This document shows positions 16,156 to 24,907 of a DNA stretch of 38,852 nucleotides, piece by piece. This stretch comes from Bacteroidaceae bacterium (GTDB lineage: Bacteria > Bacteroidota > Bacteroidia > Bacteroidales > Bacteroidaceae), in assembly GCA_017965425.1 (NCBI GenBank), contig JAGCPY010000087.1, positions 1 through 38,852 of the forward strand. The letters run 5' to 3'. Made by a program: the position numbers and the translations under genes. A model generated the notes under the pieces. That model searched no databases. It had not been told where the DNA came from and saw nothing but the letters and a program-made list of their open reading frames with translations. Every line of letters begins with the position of its first letter. The first letter of the stretch is position 1.

Positions 16156-16562
16156 CTGATTTGTCCACAAATCTTGACCAGCCTGTCCGACAAGCAGATA
16201 TTCCGCTCCAATGGCAAGCTTTTATCAATACTATGCCACAAGCAGAAACGGCGTTAGCTCAGCGGATGCGGATTATGCAGCCCACACTTTCTGCTGAAGA
16301 GGATGCTCAAACAAAGCCTCATCTTCTCGTGATGACTGAAAACGAGGAAGTGGCTACGATGATGCAACAACTCAAGCCACGTCTATTGAGTTTCCTTCGA
16401 CAGCAACTACAAAACAAACAGCTGGACATTAGTTTCAAAGTAAGCAAGCCTGAAAACAAACCGGCACGCACCTATGACAAGCGTGAGTTGCTCCAACATT
16501 ACTGCGATGTCAATTCTGCACTCATCACCCTTGTGAAGGACTTTAATTTAGAGCTCTCTTGA
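15861..16562 (+). CDS. dnaX: dnaX C-terminal part in the -1 frame
   Basis: This frame opens right after a TAA (15858-15860). It begins 'THFSHLAAAAKKATPVAPSV', a natural Pro/Ala linker joining onto the 'ILKPI' of the zero frame. It then encodes a tau-type C-terminal domain ('IPLQWQAFINTMPQAETALAQR', 'ENEEVATMMQQLKPRLLSFL', 'DVNSALITLVKDFNLELS'). In Bacteroidetes DnaX this segment normally follows in frame. There is no own start or RBS, so it is expressed only if the ribosome shifts by -1 or if the genome really carries one more base. It ends 34 bp before the next gene. Confidence 0.85.
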   Translation, partial: THFSHLAAAAKKATPVAPSVQQPPVLATPKTTPLPHDDERGGEPSSPPAKLKTFKLGNLTPSIRTGKAPSSPSETSSASGSPSAPSTSSDNVTNEAPLTDLSTNLDQPVRQADIPLQWQAFINTMPQAETALAQRMRIMQPTLSAEEDAQTKPHLLVMTENEEVATMMQQLKPRLLSFLRQQLQNKQLDISFKVSKPENKPARTYDKRELLQHYCDVNSALITLVKDFNLELS

Positions 16563-16596
16563 TGTATTCCTGCCGGCTGACCTTTCCTCTTAATAA

Positions 16597-16920
16597 ATGA
16601 TTATCAATCGCTTCATTCCCTTTGCAGGTTTCACAGCCATCAACCTTTTTGGCATCATCTTCGTGCGAAAAGGGAAACAGTTCACTCCCACTGACCTCTG
16701 CCATGAACGAATACACACCCGACAGATGCTGGAGCTGCTCTTTCTCCCCTTCTACCTTTTCTATTTCATAGAATGGAGCTTGCGACTTCTGAAAGTGCAC
16801 AATGGTTTGCGTGCCTACCAAGAAATATCTTTCGAACGCGAAGCCTATGCCCATCAATCAGACCCTGAATACATCAACAAACGTCAACCATACGCATGGC
16901 TACGTTATCTTAGCAAGTGA
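16597..16920 (+). CDS. Small conserved membrane protein with HExxH motif
   Basis: 107 residues. A hydrophobic N-terminal segment (about 5-24) is followed by 'LCHERIHTRQMLELL', which holds an HExxH zinc-protease signature (His-Glu-Arg-Ile-His). A second membrane segment ('LLFLPFYLFYFIEW') comes next, and then 'ISFEREAYAH', whose glutamates could be the third metal ligand as in gluzincins. Similar short proteins seem common in Bacteroidetes but, to my knowledge, have no assigned function. It lies 34 bp after dnaX on the same strand and converges with the RluA-like gene. Protease activity is inferred from the motif only. Confidence 0.8.
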   Translation: MIINRFIPFAGFTAINLFGIIFVRKGKQFTPTDLCHERIHTRQMLELLFLPFYLFYFIEWSLRLLKVHNGLRAYQEISFEREAYAHQSDPEYINKRQPYAWLRYLSK

Positions 16921-16931
16921 AAGACGTTCCT

Positions 16932-16965
16932 TGGCACTTCAAAATGGAGCTGGCACTTCAAAATG
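16932..16965. repeat. 15-bp direct repeat, 19-bp period, at the 3' end of the RluA-like gene
   Basis: On the minus strand CATTTTGAAGTGCCA occurs twice (16965-16951 and 16946-16932), separated by four bases. The first copy is read in frame as 'HFEVP'. The second is read in another frame and supplies the TGA stop at 16941-16939. This looks like a recent tandem duplication that changed the C-terminus. Confidence 0.8.
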
Positions 16966-18609
16966 AAGTTGCTTATGGCTGATTGGATGTTCAAAATCAA
17001 TCGCTTCAGCATGCAAATAAAGTCGGTCGGCAACATGTCCATATAGACGATCCCCCACAATCGGTGCATTCAGTCCTTCGGGTGCCGCCGCGTGTACACG
17101 TAACTGATGTGTTCGCCCTGTTTGTGGATAGAATACCACACGTACACCTTTTGTCGTCTGCCCCTTCAATTCATACCGCGTCACCGCCTCCTTCCCGTGC
17201 TCGAAGTCCACCCGCTGATGTGGCATGTTCTCCAAATTAGGTCCTATTGGCAAGGAAATAAAAGCACCTTCTTGTCCATCTGCGAACACTACGTTTGTCT
17301 CGCTTTCACGGAAGTGGTCGGTGGTGGGGCTTTCAATCATCGCCACATATCGTTTCTTAACCTCCCGCCTCTCAAACTGCTGACAAAGCGCACGATGGAT
17401 TCGGGCATTCTTGGCTATGACCATCACGCCTGACGTATCTTGATCCAAACGGTGCACTACAATACTGCCGGTGATATCCGGCCACAGGCGATGTGCTTCG
17501 TCCACAAGATTTGCCTGATCACTCCTACCTGGAATGCTGCACCACCCTTCGGGTTTATCAATGACAGCCAGATACTCGTCCTCCCAAATTACACGCACAG
17601 GCGCGAGTACCTTATTATCATAATGCGACGCCGGATCTGGCTCGACATCCAGACCTTGAAGCATGTGTGTTAAAATCGGATAGCATTTGCTGCGACAAGC
17701 AGGGAAAAAAGCGCCAGGCTCACGATAATGACCTGGTTTGGAATTTCCCCACCAAAACTCTGCCATTGCCAATGGCTTCAGCCCCAACAGATAAGCTGTC
17801 TGCAACAGCTTTGGGGCACAGCATTCACCGGCTCCTGACGGAATATAGTTTCCCTTCAGACAAGAAGCATTGGGGGCAGAACTGAATATCTCCACCAGCC
17901 CTTTTTGTTCCCCTCGCCCATTGAGAAATACAAACTGTTCGAATAGCCACTGTTGCAACGCTTCACTCCTACGTTTGCGTTCCTCAAAAAGCTCGTGAAT
18001 AGCTGTGTTGTGCCTCGCCAACTTCGCCTCTAAATCCATTATCTCTTGCCTATGCAGTTGCTTGGCACGATGAATGTTTGCTTTCTGGAATTGCCGCAGA
18101 CGGATATAGGCATCCTTGTTAGCAGAAATCTCATCCCCCGTCTTCTCTTCTTTATACACTCGTTTCGCCTCGGCAACTGCTGCTGCTTGCTCTCCTCTAA
18201 GTTGCTGCACCCGAGACTGACAAGCCTTTCTATCTTCACTCCCTTTCATCTCCTCTATCTTGCGTCCAAGCTCCACAATTTCCGCCTGCTCTTTCTGGAA
18301 ATGACCCTCTGGATCAAGATAATCAACTACGGGTGGCACAAACCACGGATGGTCGTAGCTACCATTCAGTTGACCTGAGTAGGCGGCAAGGAAAAACAGG
18401 GAGGGAGGAGAGCCCACTACAAGCACACCATACATTTTCCCTTCCTCTATACCCATCTCCTTCAACCGCTTCTGCACTACAAGAGCTGCCCGCTGACACA
18501 GCGGATGCGGCGTGTAACGAAAAGGATACGTGAACTGTGAAGGCAGTTCCTCACCGTGCCACTCCAACTCATGCAAAAAGGGAAGCAATGCCTTTACGTC
18601 CTCACTCAT
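16939..18609 (-). CDS. RluA-family pseudouridine synthase with long N-terminal extension
   Basis: 556 residues, against about 220-330 for typical RluA enzymes, which isomerise uridine in rRNA or tRNA. The catalytic domain is C-terminal (about 340-556): 'VIDKPEGWCSIPGR', the active-site 'HRLDQDTSG' with the catalytic Asp, 'KKRYVAMIE', and 'PQTGRTHQLRVHAA'. The N-terminal 340 residues hold an unassigned globular start ('FRYTPHPLCQRAALVVQKRL'), a long coiled coil (about 105-225, Glu/Lys/Arg/Gln-rich) and a Cys-containing segment ('GAGECCAPKLLQTAYLLG'). This architecture is not the S4-domain type. The start ATG overlaps the last 8 bp of a 49-codon gene, so translation is probably coupled. The exact target uridine is unknown. 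Confidence 0.9.
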   Translation of the reverse strand: MSEDVKALLPFLHELEWHGEELPSQFTYPFRYTPHPLCQRAALVVQKRLKEMGIEEGKMYGVLVVGSPPSLFFLAAYSGQLNGSYDHPWFVPPVVDYLDPEGHFQKEQAEIVELGRKIEEMKGSEDRKACQSRVQQLRGEQAAAVAEAKRVYKEEKTGDEISANKDAYIRLRQFQKANIHRAKQLHRQEIMDLEAKLARHNTAIHELFEERKRRSEALQQWLFEQFVFLNGRGEQKGLVEIFSSAPNASCLKGNYIPSGAGECCAPKLLQTAYLLGLKPLAMAEFWWGNSKPGHYREPGAFFPACRSKCYPILTHMLQGLDVEPDPASHYDNKVLAPVRVIWEDEYLAVIDKPEGWCSIPGRSDQANLVDEAHRLWPDITGSIVVHRLDQDTSGVMVIAKNARIHRALCQQFERREVKKRYVAMIESPTTDHFRESETNVVFADGQEGAFISLPIGPNLENMPHQRVDFEHGKEAVTRYELKGQTTKGVRVVFYPQTGRTHQLRVHAAAPEGLNAPIVGDRLYGHVADRLYLHAEAIDFEHPISHKQLHFEVPAPF

Positions 18610-18751
18610 TGATATAACTCTTGGTGGACATGTCGTAGTACAGCGCCTCCAGTTCTTCTATTGTCAAGTTCTCCAGCGCATGTCCTATTTTACGTATTAG
18701 TTCCTCACGCCGATATTCCTCTGTTTGAGTGAAGCTTCCAAAATAATTCAT
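18602..18751 (-). CDS. 49-residue protein overlapping the RluA-like gene
   Basis: ATG at 18751-18749, TGA at 18604-18602. The product begins MNYFGSFTQTEEYRREELIR, continues as an amphipathic helix ('KIGHALENLTIEELEALYYD') and ends 'MSTKSYINE'. The last 8 bases, ATGAGTGA, contain the ATG of the pseudouridine synthase, a typical translational-coupling arrangement. The amphipathic, acidic and aromatic composition looks like a real protein. No family is recognised. It could be a small partner of the downstream enzyme or a leader gene. Confidence 0.6.
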   Translation of the reverse strand: MNYFGSFTQTEEYRREELIRKIGHALENLTIEELEALYYDMSTKSYINE

Positions 18752-18774
18752 TGTCGTTTCTGTTCACAAGGTTA

Positions 18775-20418
18775 TTACTTCACTACAACCGCCAAGACGG
18801 GTGCGATGTCGCCGCCAGGACGTGCGGTTGGCAGAGTCACATGTAAGCCACTGGAATCCAGGGAATATGACACCTTTCCATAGCCTAATAACTTGACGCT
18901 ACGCACCTTCTTTCCATTAAGGACGGATGAACCAATGGCGAAGCTCTTGATGGTGGTTGTATTTGTTGCAGGCCATCCCATGAGAGTGGCATAAACGGTA
19001 TTCTTCTTCGCGTTGAAGCGGATGTCCTGAGCGGTGTACTTGATGCCCTCGTTGAATCCTTGGTCCTTCAGCGGGTTGGAGTTTTCCGCAAGCGGCCCTT
19101 CGCCGAAGGTCGTCCAAGGTCGTGTGCCGAAGATGCTCTCTCCGTTGACGTCCATCCATGCTTTCAAGTCGCCGAGAATGGCGCGTTCCTTCTCGTCGAT
19201 GCTGCCGTCACCTTTCACGGGAATGCTCAGGAGCAGACAGCCGTTCTTGCTCACCACGTCCACGAGCATCTTCACCACACGGGCGGCCGACTTGTAGTCG
19301 CCACGGTTGTAGATACCTTTATCGTAGTGCCATGAGCCGATGCAGGTGCAGGTCTGCCAAGGCAAGGGCTGAGCGCGGTCTGGCACGCCGCGTTCCACGT
19401 CCCAGAGCATCAGCTGCTTCTGTTCGTCGGTCAGGATCTTGCCCATCGCCACCACCTGTTGCTTCCCGCCGTGGCGGTTGGCGCTGTGGTTGTAGAAGTG
19501 TGTGAGGATGTTCTTTCCCACTTGGTCGTCACAACCGTAGAAGGGCAGTGCCGTGTCGTCAAAGTAGAGCATCTGCGGATCGTAGTCGTTGATGAGTTGC
19601 AGCACGCGGTTCTGGAGCTTGCGCTTGTAGGCTTCGGAGGGCAGCGAGGCTCCATTTTTCCATTCCCACTGGCGATGAATGCTTCCTGCGTTCTCCCAGC
19701 CCTGACTGGGTTCGTGCCTTTGAGCGTAGAGTTCCTGCGGGTCGAGGCCCTTCCACCATTTCTCGGAACCGTCGGGGTTGGGTTTGTAGCCGTCTTCCTT
19801 CGAAAGGTTGCCATCGAACTTCTGTGCCAACTCAAACCATGTCCAGGCATGTGCACCGTGGATGCTGACGCCCAGCGGGAGCTTATACTTCTTGCACGCT
19901 TTAGCCCACTCGCTCACGATGTCGCGCTTCGGTCCCACGCGCACGGAGTTCCATTCCTGGTACGGCGAGTCCCAAAGGTCGAAGTTGTCGTGGTGCTGCC
20001 CGAGGGTGAAGAAGAACTGCGCCCCGCACTCCTTGTAGAGTTTCACGAGAGCTTCGGGTTCCCACTTCTCGGCTTTCCAGGCGTTGCAGAGGTCCTTCAT
20101 GCCAAAATCGGCGGGCGAGCCGTAGTGCTCCACGTGGTACTTGTACTGCCATCCGCCTTCCTGGTACATGCCGCGGCCATACCAGTCGCCCGACTCTGCC
20201 TGACACTGAGGTCCCCAGTGCGCCCAAATGCCGAACTTGGCATCGCGGAACCATGCTGGACACTCCCATGCTTTCAGGCTTTCCCAATCGGCCTGAAAGG
20301 GTCCGCTTTCTACGGGTACGTCGCTCCGTGTCTGCGCCTGTGCCGTCAGGACGGAGAATAAGGCCACGGCGGCCACGGCCACCCAGCCCTGCAAGTTGTT
20401 TTTTCTCTTCTTTTCCAT
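18775..20418 (-). CDS. Secreted alpha-L-fucosidase (GH29)
   Basis: 547 residues with a signal peptide (about 1-28, ending 'VLTAQAQ'). The GH29 TIM-barrel motifs are clear: 'WFRDAKFGIWAHWGPQC', 'GAQFFFTLGQHHDNFDLWDS', and 'DPQMLYFDDTALPF', whose Asp (about 283) is in the position of the catalytic nucleophile. A beta-sandwich follows ('FNAKKNTVYATLMGWPA'). GH29 enzymes release alpha-linked fucose from glycans; substrate linkage cannot be read from the sequence. The Gln in 'WGPQ' replaces the residue usual in many fucosidases (G-x-Y), a subfamily trait. It is 11 bp downstream of the GH105-like gene, so the two probably act on one polysaccharide. No SusC/SusD or regulator gene is present in the window. 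Confidence 0.92.
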   Translation of the reverse strand: MEKKRKNNLQGWVAVAAVALFSVLTAQAQTRSDVPVESGPFQADWESLKAWECPAWFRDAKFGIWAHWGPQCQAESGDWYGRGMYQEGGWQYKYHVEHYGSPADFGMKDLCNAWKAEKWEPEALVKLYKECGAQFFFTLGQHHDNFDLWDSPYQEWNSVRVGPKRDIVSEWAKACKKYKLPLGVSIHGAHAWTWFELAQKFDGNLSKEDGYKPNPDGSEKWWKGLDPQELYAQRHEPSQGWENAGSIHRQWEWKNGASLPSEAYKRKLQNRVLQLINDYDPQMLYFDDTALPFYGCDDQVGKNILTHFYNHSANRHGGKQQVVAMGKILTDEQKQLMLWDVERGVPDRAQPLPWQTCTCIGSWHYDKGIYNRGDYKSAARVVKMLVDVVSKNGCLLLSIPVKGDGSIDEKERAILGDLKAWMDVNGESIFGTRPWTTFGEGPLAENSNPLKDQGFNEGIKYTAQDIRFNAKKNTVYATLMGWPATNTTTIKSFAIGSSVLNGKKVRSVKLLGYGKVSYSLDSSGLHVTLPTARPGGDIAPVLAVVVK

Positions 20419-20429
20419 AGTCTAAATAT

Positions 20430-23400
20430 TTATCTTCTTTGTATCCATTTCTTGTGATGGGTGAGATAGAGGCCACCCTTGACAGGTCGCGAGATGCAGC
20501 GGCCGCATAGGTCATACCATGTCCCCTTTGCCGCCTGGTGCTCCACACCCTGAGCGAGTCCGATGCCGGTGGTCACGCTCTCGAAGATGTCGGCAATCTC
20601 GTCGGCGGTCAGGCAGAGACCGTAGATACGGAAATTGTCTATTGTGCCGACATAGTCGCCGTTGTCGTTCCTGGACGATGTGTCCCACCACTGGGTGCGA
20701 CCAATGTAGTTGCGGGTGTCTTCGCCGTTGGCCAGCAGCTGACAGGGCTCGTACTTAATGTCCTGACTCTGTGCCACCTGGCAGCCATCGACATAGATGG
20801 TTGTGGTTCGAGTGCGTGCGTCGAAGCTGACGGCGATGCGCTGTTCGGTGCCCACCTGAAGTTCATCGGCACGGATGAGCGTGGTGGTCTTTCCGCCAAA
20901 CTTGCAGCCTGCGGCGAAGGTGCCGGCACGGAGGAAGAGGCTGTTTGCCGAGCCGCTGCCGAAGTCGTAGAAGCGCTGCAGACGGTCCAGTTCGTCGGGC
21001 GTGGCGCTGAAGAGGACGGTGTAGCTGCGCAGAGAATCCAGCAGATGGCTGGGCAGCAGCAGGTAGCCGTTGGTGTCGAAGTCGGTGGAGATGTTGTCCG
21101 TGAGGTTCAGCGTGCCGTCCACCAGGCAGCGGTCACCCTTCAGCTGGGCATCGCGCTGGTGCCGCGAGAGGTCGCGCAGCCAGCGCGTTTCTCCGTCGCC
21201 GTAGACATCTTCTGTCTCGAAGTCGTAGCGCAACAGCAGTGTCTGCTCCGGGTCGCGGGGCATGACGGTGACGGCGTAGTCGCTGCTGATGCCGTCGTAG
21301 TGGGCTGTCAGGGTGACATGCTGCTCATGCTCTGCCGGCGCGACGAGACCGTCGGCGGTCATCACGTCGGGGGCCGAGCTCGTCCAGGTGATGGCCTGCC
21401 CAGACTTGGTGCTCTGTGGCAGGAGGATGTCGGCAAAGACGAAGTCGGGGATGTTCAGGCGCGACTGGGCGTCGTCGACGCGGATGCGTGCCTCGGTGAT
21501 GCTGTTCCAGGGGCTGGTGCTGGCGCCGTTGCAGACGATGCGCACGTAGCGTGCCTCCACGGCATCGGGCAGGCGGTAGCGCTCGAGTTCCGTGGTGAGG
21601 CCGCTGCTCACCAGACTGCTGAGAGCCTCTGTCCACGACTGACCGTCGAGGGAAGTCATGATGTCGAAGTAGTTCACGCGTGTGTTACCTAAATAGAAGG
21701 CGATGTCCACGGCGGTGACGTGTTCCGCCTGACCGAGGTCGAACTGAATCCACTGTTCCATGCCTTCCTGGCTCCAGCGGGTGGAGTAGTTGCCGTCGAT
21801 GACGTTGACGGCAGGGTTGCCGCTCTGTGCGCCGATGGCTGTGACGGTCATGTCTATGGAGTTAGGTGTGAGGGGAACGGTGCGGACGAGGAAGTGTTCG
21901 TTGTCGCCTGCGATTTCCATCCCTTCTGTGTTTCTTACGTTCTGGACAGAGAGCCGGTAGACGCCGTAGTCGAGCGGGGCATTGAGCGTGAGGACGATGG
22001 TCCGCAGTCCGTCGAAGTCGACGCGCTGGATGTCCGCCGTCTGGCCGTTGATGAGATAGTGTGCAGGTGACTCCAGCCCTTCGGAGTCGGGTACGGAGTT
22101 GAACTTCAGGGTAATCTTGTCGGCCGCCGTAAGCTCGGCACTGGCGAGACGCATCGGCGTAGCACTCTGATGGCCTACGGCATAACGGCTCATCTCTGCC
22201 GTGGCAAGCAGGAAGGCTCCGACGCCGAAGTCTGCCGTCTGGCTGGCTGAGATGTAGGTGCCGGGAGCGGCATTGGAACCGATGGGCTGGACGTAGCCTA
22301 CCGACCCGTTTTCCTGCAGTGCCACACGCGTCAGGTAGTGCCATCCGCGTTGCAGCGTCTGGCCGTAGGTTGCCTCGTCCAGCAGGCCGTGGTTGATGCC
22401 CCATGCGAAGCCAAAAACATACAGTGCCGTGCCGCTGGTCTCGTAGCCGGGAGCGTAGTCTTCGTCGAGCAGCGAGCGGCACCAGTAGCCGTTGCCCTCG
22501 GCGTCCGTGCGCTGGCATAGGCGCAGGCTCTCCGCCATGCGCCGATAGTAGCTGATGTACTCCTCACGGTGCGGGTCGTCTGCCGGCAGCTCGTCCAGCA
22601 CACGGGCGAAGGCAGCGAAGATCCATCCGTCGCCGCGCGCCCAGAAGTCCTTGCCGCCGGCAGCTGTTGTGTGCTTGGGATAGACGTAGCTGCCGTCGCG
22701 GTAATAGAGTCCCTCTTCCTCATCCCACATCAGGTCTGTGCCCCATCGCCAGTATTCGTACATCTTCTCGAGGTAGAGTGGGTTGCCGGTGATGAGGTAG
22801 AGCTTTGTCATGACGGGCATGACCATATACAGGCCGTCCACCCACCAGAGGTAACCGCTCTCGTCGGTGCTCATCTCGTATTCCATCACCTCCCTGGCAC
22901 GGGCTATCTTCTCTTCGCCGCCCAGCAGGTTGTAGAGGTCGGCATAGATCTGGAAGCATATCTGGTTGTCGCCGAAGAGGACGTAGTCCGCCGACTCACC
23001 GTAGCTGAACTTCCAGCGGCTCTTGTCCGTGCCTGTCTGTCCCCAGTAGCGGTTGCGCTCGGCCCAGGCCACGGAGTAGTCGAGGAACTGGTGCTCGCCC
23101 GTCGCCTTGAAGGCTTCCATGTTGCCGGTGTGGTAAACGGCGCGGTTCCAGAAATGGTCGCCATGCGTCGGGTGGGTCTGCTGCCAGTGGAAGTTGGCCT
23201 TGTAGATGAGGGCGACTACGTCGTCCTTCTGGGGCAGTTCGTCCTGCCAAGAAGTGAGGGTCAGCGGATGGTCCACTTGCGCCTTGAAACGCTCCAGCGC
23301 GTCGAACCAGTCCTCGTCGCAGGCGAAGTCGCCCTGTGGAAATGCGCTCCAGCCGCCGCCGAAGTAGTAGGTCAGTTCCGTGCCGGGCATGTAGTCCACG

Positions 23401-24383
23401 CAGACGCAGAGGTGATGGTCGATGACTTCGGGCGCGGTGGCGGCGGAGGGTACGTAGCATCCTTGGTAGAAACGGGCTCCGGTGCTGCTGACGGAGCCTT
23501 CGCTCTTGTTCTCTGCCCAACCTGCCAAGCCTGCCGTCTCGGCATAGCTCACGCCTTCAGGCTTCACTCCCGACATGTCGGTGTGCTGGTACAGCGCCAC
23601 CGCCAGACGCATCGGCTTGCCGGTGCCGGCTTGAACGGGTGTGTAGCAGACCGTGGCTTTGTTGAGCAAACTGCCTGCCGAAGTGGTGACGACGAGGGTC
23701 TTCGTGTACGTCACCCCGTCCACGTTTATATTATAATAGGTAAGGCGGAAGCGGCTCTGCAAAGCTCCGTTCTCCTCGACATCGCAACGGTCGTGGGGTG
23801 CGTGGATGACGAGCTTGCCAGCTGCGACATGACTCACGCCGCCGCACCCCAGACGTTTGCCGTTGACGCTGAAAGCGTCCACGCCGTAGTCACTCTCGGA
23901 GTGGTAGTTGGAGAGGCTGTACATGTTGTCGATGACGGGTGTGGGCTTCTTCTTCGACCACATGTCCACGCCGTTGCCCGTGTTGGGTTCGCCCACCAGC
24001 AGCACCGACGAGTACATGCGGAACGCCGCGCGGTCGTTTTCCCAGGAGATGTCGGCACGCGACGACGGCACCTTGACGGCAGCGTAGGTCAGCTTCTGAG
24101 GCTGCCTGCGGACACCGTCGCTGAGCACATAGCCCATTGTCGCCCCGTGGGCGACGGAAGCCTGGAAGCGGATGCCGTGCTGCCCACTGAGTTCAAAGGA
24201 CAGCGTGTGCCCCTCCTCATCGCTCAAGGTCATGTTGTTCAAGTTGAGGCCTTCAGGGACAGCCACTTCCACCGTCTCGCCTTGTCGCGAGAAACCGAGT
24301 TCGTTTTTCAAACGAAACTTATACTCGCCCGCCATCGCCTGCAACGCCGCAAGTGAAAGTATCAAAATGAAAGCACTTCTCAT
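20430..24383 (-). CDS. Large secreted GH105/GH88-like hydrolase with F5/8C and LamG domains
   Basis: 1317 residues with a signal peptide (1-18). Domains in order are an N-terminal beta-sandwich resembling DUF4861 (about 19-370); an (alpha/alpha)6 hydrolase of the GH88/GH105 type (about 380-745), with 'WNRAVYHTGNMEAFKATG' (about 408), 'ADYVLFGDNQICFQIYADLY' containing the likely catalytic Asp, and 'FWARGDGW' (about 580); a linker; an F5/8 type C (discoidin) domain (about 845-985, 'NVIDGNYSTRWSQ'); an Ig-like strand segment; a LamG-like domain (about 1048-1270, 'YDFETEDVYGDG', 'GTIDNFRIYGLCLTADEI'); and a tail 'WYDLCGRCISRPVKGGLYL'. GH105 enzymes remove unsaturated galacturonate from pectin (rhamnogalacturonan) oligosaccharides. 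With the adjacent fucosidase this suggests degradation of a fucosylated pectic glycan, but the substrate is inferred. Confidence 0.85.
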   Translation of the reverse strand: MRSAFILILSLAALQAMAGEYKFRLKNELGFSRQGETVEVAVPEGLNLNNMTLSDEEGHTLSFELSGQHGIRFQASVAHGATMGYVLSDGVRRQPQKLTYAAVKVPSSRADISWENDRAAFRMYSSVLLVGEPNTGNGVDMWSKKKPTPVIDNMYSLSNYHSESDYGVDAFSVNGKRLGCGGVSHVAAGKLVIHAPHDRCDVEENGALQSRFRLTYYNINVDGVTYTKTLVVTTSAGSLLNKATVCYTPVQAGTGKPMRLAVALYQHTDMSGVKPEGVSYAETAGLAGWAENKSEGSVSSTGARFYQGCYVPSAATAPEVIDHHLCVCVDYMPGTELTYYFGGGWSAFPQGDFACDEDWFDALERFKAQVDHPLTLTSWQDELPQKDDVVALIYKANFHWQQTHPTHGDHFWNRAVYHTGNMEAFKATGEHQFLDYSVAWAERNRYWGQTGTDKSRWKFSYGESADYVLFGDNQICFQIYADLYNLLGGEEKIARAREVMEYEMSTDESGYLWWVDGLYMVMPVMTKLYLITGNPLYLEKMYEYWRWGTDLMWDEEEGLYYRDGSYVYPKHTTAAGGKDFWARGDGWIFAAFARVLDELPADDPHREEYISYYRRMAESLRLCQRTDAEGNGYWCRSLLDEDYAPGYETSGTALYVFGFAWGINHGLLDEATYGQTLQRGWHYLTRVALQENGSVGYVQPIGSNAAPGTYISASQTADFGVGAFLLATAEMSRYAVGHQSATPMRLASAELTAADKITLKFNSVPDSEGLESPAHYLINGQTADIQRVDFDGLRTIVLTLNAPLDYGVYRLSVQNVRNTEGMEIAGDNEHFLVRTVPLTPNSIDMTVTAIGAQSGNPAVNVIDGNYSTRWSQEGMEQWIQFDLGQAEHVTAVDIAFYLGNTRVNYFDIMTSLDGQSWTEALSSLVSSGLTTELERYRLPDAVEARYVRIVCNGASTSPWNSITEARIRVDDAQSRLNIPDFVFADILLPQSTKSGQAITWTSSAPDVMTADGLVAPAEHEQHVTLTAHYDGISSDYAVTVMPRDPEQTLLLRYDFETEDVYGDGETRWLRDLSRHQRDAQLKGDRCLVDGTLNLTDNISTDFDTNGYLLLPSHLLDSLRSYTVLFSATPDELDRLQRFYDFGSGSANSLFLRAGTFAAGCKFGGKTTTLIRADELQVGTEQRIAVSFDARTRTTTIYVDGCQVAQSQDIKYEPCQLLANGEDTRNYIGRTQWWDTSSRNDNGDYVGTIDNFRIYGLCLTADEIADIFESVTTGIGLAQGVEHQAAKGTWYDLCGRCISRPVKGGLYLTHHKKWIQRR

Positions 24384-24413
24384 GTTATTGACTCGTCAGT
24401 TTGTATGCGTCAG

Positions 24414-24443
24414 CAAAGATACATACATTCAGGCACATGCAAA
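24414..24443 (-). promoter_or_regulatory. Promoter of the GH105-GH29 pair
   Basis: On the minus strand, TTTG (24443-24440), an 18-bp spacer and TATCTTTG (24421-24414) are seen. The -7 is perfect, and the spacing is slightly shorter than the usual 19-21 bp. The leader would be about 25 nt. Confidence 0.6.
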
Positions 24444-24612
24444 AAACATTCTGAACTTTTCTTCTTTTTATGCAGTTTATTTAACATAAAGACGACCTCT
24501 GGTCACATACCCTCTGTCTCATAAAGCCATAGAATTGAAGTGTTACTGCACGCGCGAGTACTTAGGATTTTCCAAGATATCTATCACTTCCATCACTCAT
24601 TGAAACACAAGC

Positions 24613-24636
24613 CTTGGAGAAAGGGCAGCAAGCAGT
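24613..24636 (+). repeat. 24-bp direct repeat, copy 1
   Basis: Begins CTTGGAGAAAGGGCAGCAAG and is identical over 24 bp to 25939-25962. Both copies lie in the gene-free zone, 1.3 kb apart, bracketing modules C and D. Confidence 0.8.
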
Positions 24637-24851
24637 ATTGAGCAGTATAAAGCTTGCTTTGATGCCCGAAGCGTAGCCGAGATTATGCAAAAGAGGCCAA
24701 AGCGAACAAAGATTATTCATTGAGAATTTATTCATTAATAGAACACACCTATAAGATATTCAGCTATTTGGGAGATAAATGTACACCATAAATTAACGTG
24801 AATTCCATAATTTCTTCACGATTTTCCGTGAACGTATAGACGAGTCGGTGA

Positions 24852-24867
24852 GAAGGTGTACACCTTC
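24852..24867. repeat. Perfect palindrome GAAGGTGTACACCTTC
   Basis: A 16-bp perfect palindrome, one base different from 9714-9729. It is followed by AGATGCATACACC (24876-24888), similar to GATGCACACCT near the first locus. It lies 40 bp before module C. Confidence 0.75.
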
Positions 24868-24907
24868 CGACTTTTAGATGCATACACCCATAAAATGCCA
24901 AAAAAAG

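Noticed and set aside
22569-24356. 595-codon plus-strand frame opposite the GH105-like gene
   Set aside because: Shadow frame in GC-rich coding DNA; the minus-strand product has clear domains and a signal peptide.
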